From Platerodrilus igneus (taxonomy: Eukaryota > Arthropoda > Insecta > Coleoptera > Lycidae), in contig JARFIW010001342.1 in the NCBI GenBank assembly GCA_036346225.1, positions 1,353,001-1,417,000 on the forward strand: DNA of 64,000 nt, in the 5' to 3' direction. The notes below the pieces were generated by a model. The model saw only the letters and a list, made by a program, of their open reading frames with translations. It was not told the origin of the DNA and searched no databases. Both the position numbers and the translations under genes were made by a program. Of this stretch, positions 58,491 to 64,000 are shown one piece after another (positions within the stretch are counted from its first letter, which is position 1; each line of letters begins with the position of its first letter).

Positions 58491-61400
58491 GCTCGCAAAA
58501 TTAGTCATTTTCAAAGCTAACATAGGATTGCGTAGAATCTTCTAGGACTTTCCTCCTTAGGTACTCGCCTTTCTTCTAATTCATTCATTTTGACGCTAAT
58601 TAAGTTCCTTTGTAAAGTTTTGGTTAGATCGTAGTGGCAGACAAATATTTTGTCTTTCTTCCACTTCATTCATTTTTGACGCTTTTAAATTTATTTTGTA
58701 AGTATTGCTTAGATCGCAGTGACAGACAAACTGTAATTGGACAGCGATTGAACCGATCACTAGCCTCCAGGTTCGCCGAATTTGTCACTTGCAAAGCGAA
58801 CATAGCATGTCGTAGAATTTTATAGAACTCTCCTTTTTTGGGTACTTGTCTTTCTTCTAGTTAATTCATTTTTGACACTAATTAAATCACTTGATGGCTT
58901 TTGGTTAGATCTTAGTGACATACAAATGATGTATACTTAGAAAAGTATTGGACTGCGATCGAACCAACCACTAAGCTCTAGGTTTGTCAAAATTGTCACT
59001 CTCAAAGCGAATATAGCATTACGTAAAATCTTCTAGGACTCTCTTCTTTTGAGTACTTGTCAATCTTTTAATTCGCTCATTTTTGACGCAGTTATGCTTA
59101 GATCGTGGCGACAGACAAATTATATATAGCCCAAACAGTAATTGAAATGTGATTGAACCGATCACTAGGCATCAGACTCGCTAGATCTGTCTCTTTCAAT
59201 TCGAACATAGCATTTACGTAGAATCTTCTAGTACCCTTTTCGTTTGCGCACTTGCCATTGTTCTAATTCATTAATTTTTGACCCAGATTTGCTTAGATCG
59301 CAGTGACAGACAAATGATATATAGTCCAAACAGTAATTGCACTACAATTCAACCGATCACTATCCACAAAGCTTGCCAAATTTGTCACTTTCAAAAAGAA
59401 CATAGCATTGCGTGGAATCTTCTAGGATTCTCCTCTTTTGGGTACTTTTCCTTTTTTTTTTAATTCAATCAATTTTAACTCTAATTAGATTCATCTGAGA
59501 GGTTTAGGTTAAAACGTTGTGCCAGAACGATGATATGTAGTCCAAAAATTAATTGGACTGCTATTAAACCGATCGGTTGATACCAGGCTCGTTAAATTTG
59601 TTGCTTTTAAAGCGAACACAGCATAGCGCAAAATCTTCAGGAGTCTCCTCTTTTGGGTATATGCCTTTCTCGTAATTCATTCATTTTTGAGAGTAATTAA
59701 AATCATCTGAAATGCTTTGGTCAGATCGTAGTGACAGACAAATAATACATAAACCATAAGGTAATTGGATTGTGATTGAACCGATCACTAGGTTCCAAGC
59801 TCGCCAAGTTTGCAGCTTTCAAAGCAAACACAGTCTTGCGTAGAATCTTCTAGGATTCCCTTCTTTTAAGTACTTGTCTTTCTTCTAATTCGTTCATTTT
59901 TGACGTAGATTAAGTTCATTTGAGAAGTTTTGATTAGATGGTAATGACAGACAAATGATATATAATCCAAAAAGTAATTGAACTATGATTGAACCGGTCA
60001 CTAGACCCCAGGCTCGTCAAATTTTTAATTTTCAAAGAGAACGTATCATTGAATACAATCTTCAAAGACTCTCCTTTTTTGGGCACACATCTTTCTTTTA
60101 ATACTCTTATTCTTGACCCTAATAAAATCATCTAAAAAGTTTTGGTTAGATCGTAATGATAGAAAAACGATATATATCCTGTACACCAACTGGACTGCAA
60201 TTGAATTGATCACCAGGCTCCAGGCGCACCAAATTTGTCACTTACAAATGGAACACTGCGAAGAATCTTCTAGGACTCTCCTCTTTTGTGTACTTTTCTT
60301 TCTTCTAGTTCATTCATTTTTGGCCGTAATTAAATTCATCTTAGAAGTTTTGGTTAGATCGTAGTGATAGACATACAATATACTGTTCAAAAAATAATTG
60401 GACTACGATTGGGCCGATCACTAGACTTCACGTTCTCCAAATTTGTCATTTTCAAAGCGAACATAGCGTTGCGTAGAATCTTCTAAAGCTTTTCTGTTTC
60501 GGATACCTGTCTTTCTTCCAGCTTATTTATTTTTGGCGCTAATTAAATTCATCTGAGAAGTTTTGGTTAGATGGTAGTGACAGACAAATGTTTTTGGTGC
60601 CTATGTTTCTTCTATTTCATTCATTTTTGAGGCTATTTAAATTTATCTGAGAAGATTTGGTTGAATCGAAGTGGCAGACAAATGATATATACACCAAACT
60701 GTAATTGGACTGCGATTGAACCGACCAATAGGCTCCACGCATGCTAAATTTGTCATCTTCAAAGCGAGCATAACATGGCGTGGAATCTTCTAGGAATTTC
60801 CTTTTTTCGGTACTTGATTTTCTTCTAAGTAATACATGTTTGACCCTTATTAAATTCATCTAAAAAGTTTTGCCTAGATCGTAGTGACAGACAAATGATA
60901 TATGGTTCAGGAAGCAGTTGGACTGCGAAACGATAACTAGGCACCGGGCTCCCCAAATTTGTCACTTTCAATGACAAAATAGCTAAGGGTAGAATCTTCT
61001 AGGACATTCCTCGTTAGGGCACTTGTTTTTCTTGTAATGCATTCATTTTTTGTGCTAATTAAATTGATCTGAGATATTTTTGCTAGATTCCATTGATAGA
61101 CAAATGATACATAGTTCAAAAAGTAATTGGACTACGATTGAACCGACTACTAGGCTCAAGGCTTGCCAAAAATGACACTTTCAAAGCGAATCTTTAAGAT
61201 TCTCTTCTTCTGAGTAGTTGTGGTTCCTGTAATGCACTCACTTTTGACGCTAATTAGATTCATCTGAAAAGTTTTGGCTAGATCATAGTGACAGTTAAAT
61301 GATGTATAGTCTAAAAAGTAACAGAACTGCATTAAACCAATCAGTTGGCTCTAGACGCGCCAAATTTGTTACTTTCAAAGCGAACATAACATTGCGTAGA

Positions 61401-64000
61401 ATCTTCAGGAGTCTCCTCTTCGAGGACTCTTCTTTTTTGGGTAGTTGTATTTTGCATAATGCGCTCATCTGGTAAGTTTTAGTTAGATAATAATAACAGA
61501 CAAATGATAATACAGCCGAAAAAGTAATTGGACTGCGACTGAAACCATCACGGGCCACAAGGCTGGCCAACTTTCTTATTTTTAAAAAGAACATAGCCAT
61601 TGTGCAGGATCTTCGGCATTCTCCTCGTCTGGCCTCTTCAGGCTCGCCAAATTTGTCAATTTAAAATAAACATTGCATTACGCAGAATCCTGTAGGATTC
61701 AACTCTTTTGAGTACCAGTCTTTCTTCGAATTCGTTCATTTTGGACGCTAAATAAATTCAACTAAAAAGCTTTGGTTAGATCGTAGTGACAGACAAATGA
61801 TATATGGTCTACAAAGTAATTGGACTGCGATTGTACCGATCAGTTGACTCTAGGCTCGCCAATTTGTTACTTTCAAAGCGAACACAGCCTTGCGTAAAAT
61901 CTTCTACGACTCTCTTCTTTTGGATTCTTGTATTTCTTCTAATTCATTTATTTTTAACCCTAATTAAATTCGTCTGAGAAAGTTTGGTTAGATCGTGGTG
62001 ACAGACAATTGATGTATAGTCCAAAAAGTAATTGGACTGGAATTGAACCGATCCCTAGACTCCAAGCTCGCCAAATTTGACACTTTCAAAACGAACATAG
62101 TTTTGCGTAAAATCTACTAAGGCTCTCCTATTTTGGGTACTTGTTTTTCTTCTAATTCGTTCATTTTGGATGCTAGTTACAACATCTGAGAAATTTTGGC
62201 TAGATCACAGTGGCAGACAAATGATATACAGTCCAACGAGTAATTGGGCTCGATTGAACCGATCACGAGGTTCCAGACGCCAAATTTCTGTTTCAAAGCG
62301 AACATAGGAGCGTATAATCTTCTAGGACTCTCCTTGGTTGGATATTTATCTTTCGTCTAATTCGCTCAGCTTTAACGCTAATTAAAACATTTGGTAAGTT
62401 TTGCTTAGATCGTAGAGACACACAAATGATATATAGACCAAGAGGTAATTGGGTTGTAATTGAACCGATCACTAGGCTCCGGTCTCTCCAAATTTGTCAC
62501 TCTCAAAGCGAACATAGCATTGCGTAAAATCCTCTAACATTCCCCTAGTCTTTCCTCCCATTGGCTTATTTTGGACGTTAATTAAATGATCTGCAAACTT
62601 TTGGTTAGACCGTAGTGACAGGCAAATGATATATAATTCAAAAAGTAATTAGACTGCCATTGAACCGATCACTAATCTGCGGGTTGGTCAAATTTGTTAC
62701 TTTCAAAACGAACATAGTATTGCATAGAATCTTCAAAATTCTTCATTTTTCAGTACCCGTATTTCCTCTAATTCATTCATTTTTGACGCTAATTAATTCA
62801 AATAAGAAGTTTTGGTTAGATCGCAGTGATAACAAATGATATATTGTTCAAAAAGTAATTGCACTATGATTGAACTGATAACTAGGCTCCAAGCTCACCA
62901 AATTTGTCACTTTTAAAACGAACATAGGAATTGTGTAGAATCTCTCAGGACTCACCTCTTTTGAGTACTTGTCTTTCTTCTAATTCGTTCGTTTTGGATG
63001 CTAGTTAAATAATCTGAGAAGGTTTGGCCATATCGTAGTGACAGAAAAAAAGCAATTGTGCGATTGAACTGATCACTAGGCTGCGGGCTCTCCAAATGTG
63101 TCACTCTCAAAGCGAACACATCATTACGTACAATTCTCTAGCATTTCCTTTTTATGGATAGTAGTCCTTCCCATTGGTTCATTTTGGACACTAATTAAAT
63201 TAAAATGAACACTTTTGGTTAAATCGTAGTGACAGACAAATGATACATAGTTGAAAAAGTAATTGAACTGCAATTGAACCGATCACTAAGTTCCAGGCTC
63301 GTCAAATTTGTTACTTTGAAAGCGAACATAGCATTGTCTAGAATCTTCAGAATTCTTCTCTTTTGAGTATCCGTCTTTGCTCTAATTCATTCATTTTTGA
63401 CGCTAATTAATTCAAATAAGAAGTTTTGGTTAGATCGTAGTGACAGACAAATGATATATTAGTCGAGAAGGTTTGGTTAGATCGTAGTGACAGACAAATG
63501 ATGTATATAGTCCAAAAAGTAACTGGACTGCGATTAAACCGATCACTAGACTTGAGGTTCCCTAAATTTTCATTTTCAGCGTTGCGTAGTATCTTCTAGG
63601 ACTGTTCTCTTTCGGATACCTGTCTTTCTTCCAACTTATTTATTTTTGGCGCTAATTAAATTCATCTGAGTAGTTTTAGTTAGATCTTAGTGACAGACAA
63701 ATGTTTCTGGTGCCTATGTTTCTTCTATTGCATTCATTTTGGTTTTGGTTAAATTGAAGTGACAGACAAATGACATATGGTCCAAAAAGCAGTTGGATTG
63801 AACCGATCACTAGGCTCCGGGCTCTCAAAATTTGTCACTCTCAAAACGAGCATACTATCGTGTAGAATTCTCTAACATTTTCCTTTTATGGGTACTAGTC
63901 TTTCTTCCCACTGGCTCATTTTGGACACTAATTAAATGATCTGCGAACTTTTGGTTAGATCGTAGTGACGAACAAATGGTATATGGTCCAAGAAGCAGTT
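58490..64000 (+). repeat. Tandem array 7, ~210-bp unit, ~26 copies, open at window end
   Basis: TTGGTTAGATCGTAGTGACA followed by GACAAATGATATATAG recurs about every 200-215 bp (for example near 58911, 59725, 59937, 60146, 60357, 61778, 61989, 62203, 62404, 62608, 63223, 63436). Each unit continues with ATTGAACCGATCACTAGGCTC, AAATTTGTCACTTTCAAAGC, GCGTAGAATCTTCTAGGA and AATTCATTCATTTTTGACGC. A few units are shortened (58629/58710, 60574/60667, 63436/63477, 63683/63755), suggesting unequal exchange. Confidence 0.93.

Overview
The window looks like nuclear DNA from an arthropod, most likely an insect. It is AT-rich, has no operons and no long open reading frame, and is filled with tandem repeats and broken retroelements: Ty3/gypsy, several RNase-H-bearing LINE relics, and a tRNA-derived SINE. 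I recognise no intact host gene. I cannot name the species.

Layout. About 45% of the window is tandem arrays, each with its own unit length: 1.45-4.72 kb (875-bp units plus an inverted left arm), 4.73-6.47 kb (~475 bp), 9.2-12.9 kb (1.27 kb, pyrimidine-rich on the + strand), 12.9-19.3 kb (~600 bp), 20.75-25.85 kb (~310 bp, three palindromes per unit), 36.8-40.8 kb (~145 bp) and 58.5-64 kb (~210 bp, running off the end). The 36.8-40.8 kb array is two opposed arms and reads as one giant foldback transposon. A second long-TIR element with an 8-bp target duplication sits inside its left arm.

Mobile elements. A tRNA-derived SINE of ~296 bp occurs at six loci, including a head-to-tail trimer, a copy in a gypsy pol gene, and a full copy at 52101-52396 with a perfect 14-bp target duplication. 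A decayed gypsy element on the minus strand runs from an LTR near 32.4 kb through gag, protease, RT, RNase H and integrase to 25.85 kb. It is split by an oppositely oriented LTR-gag fragment and cut off by the 310-bp satellite. Minus-strand LINE relics lie at 46.6-47.8, 48.0-48.3, 48.5-52.8 and 53.0-54.6 kb, and a plus-strand relic with an internal 420-bp duplication at 32.8-34.0 kb. A poly(A)-tailed retroposon of 1.09 kb is inserted in the 600-bp satellite at 17.4-18.5 kb.

Most unusual. (1) A 515-bp poly(A)-tailed insertion at 49139-49653, flanked by an 8-bp duplication, interrupts the LINE RNase H domain. It carries three stem-loops whose stems differ in sequence while their apical loops are nearly identical, plus a fourth hairpin; this looks like a retroposed structured RNA. 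(2) The nested foldback pair at 36.8-40.8 kb. (3) A truncated bacterial-type tRNA-Leu-like sequence with an encoded CCA end at 35491-35562.

The genes do not work together as a pathway; the window is a heterochromatin-like record of nested insertions whose order can be partly read from target duplications.
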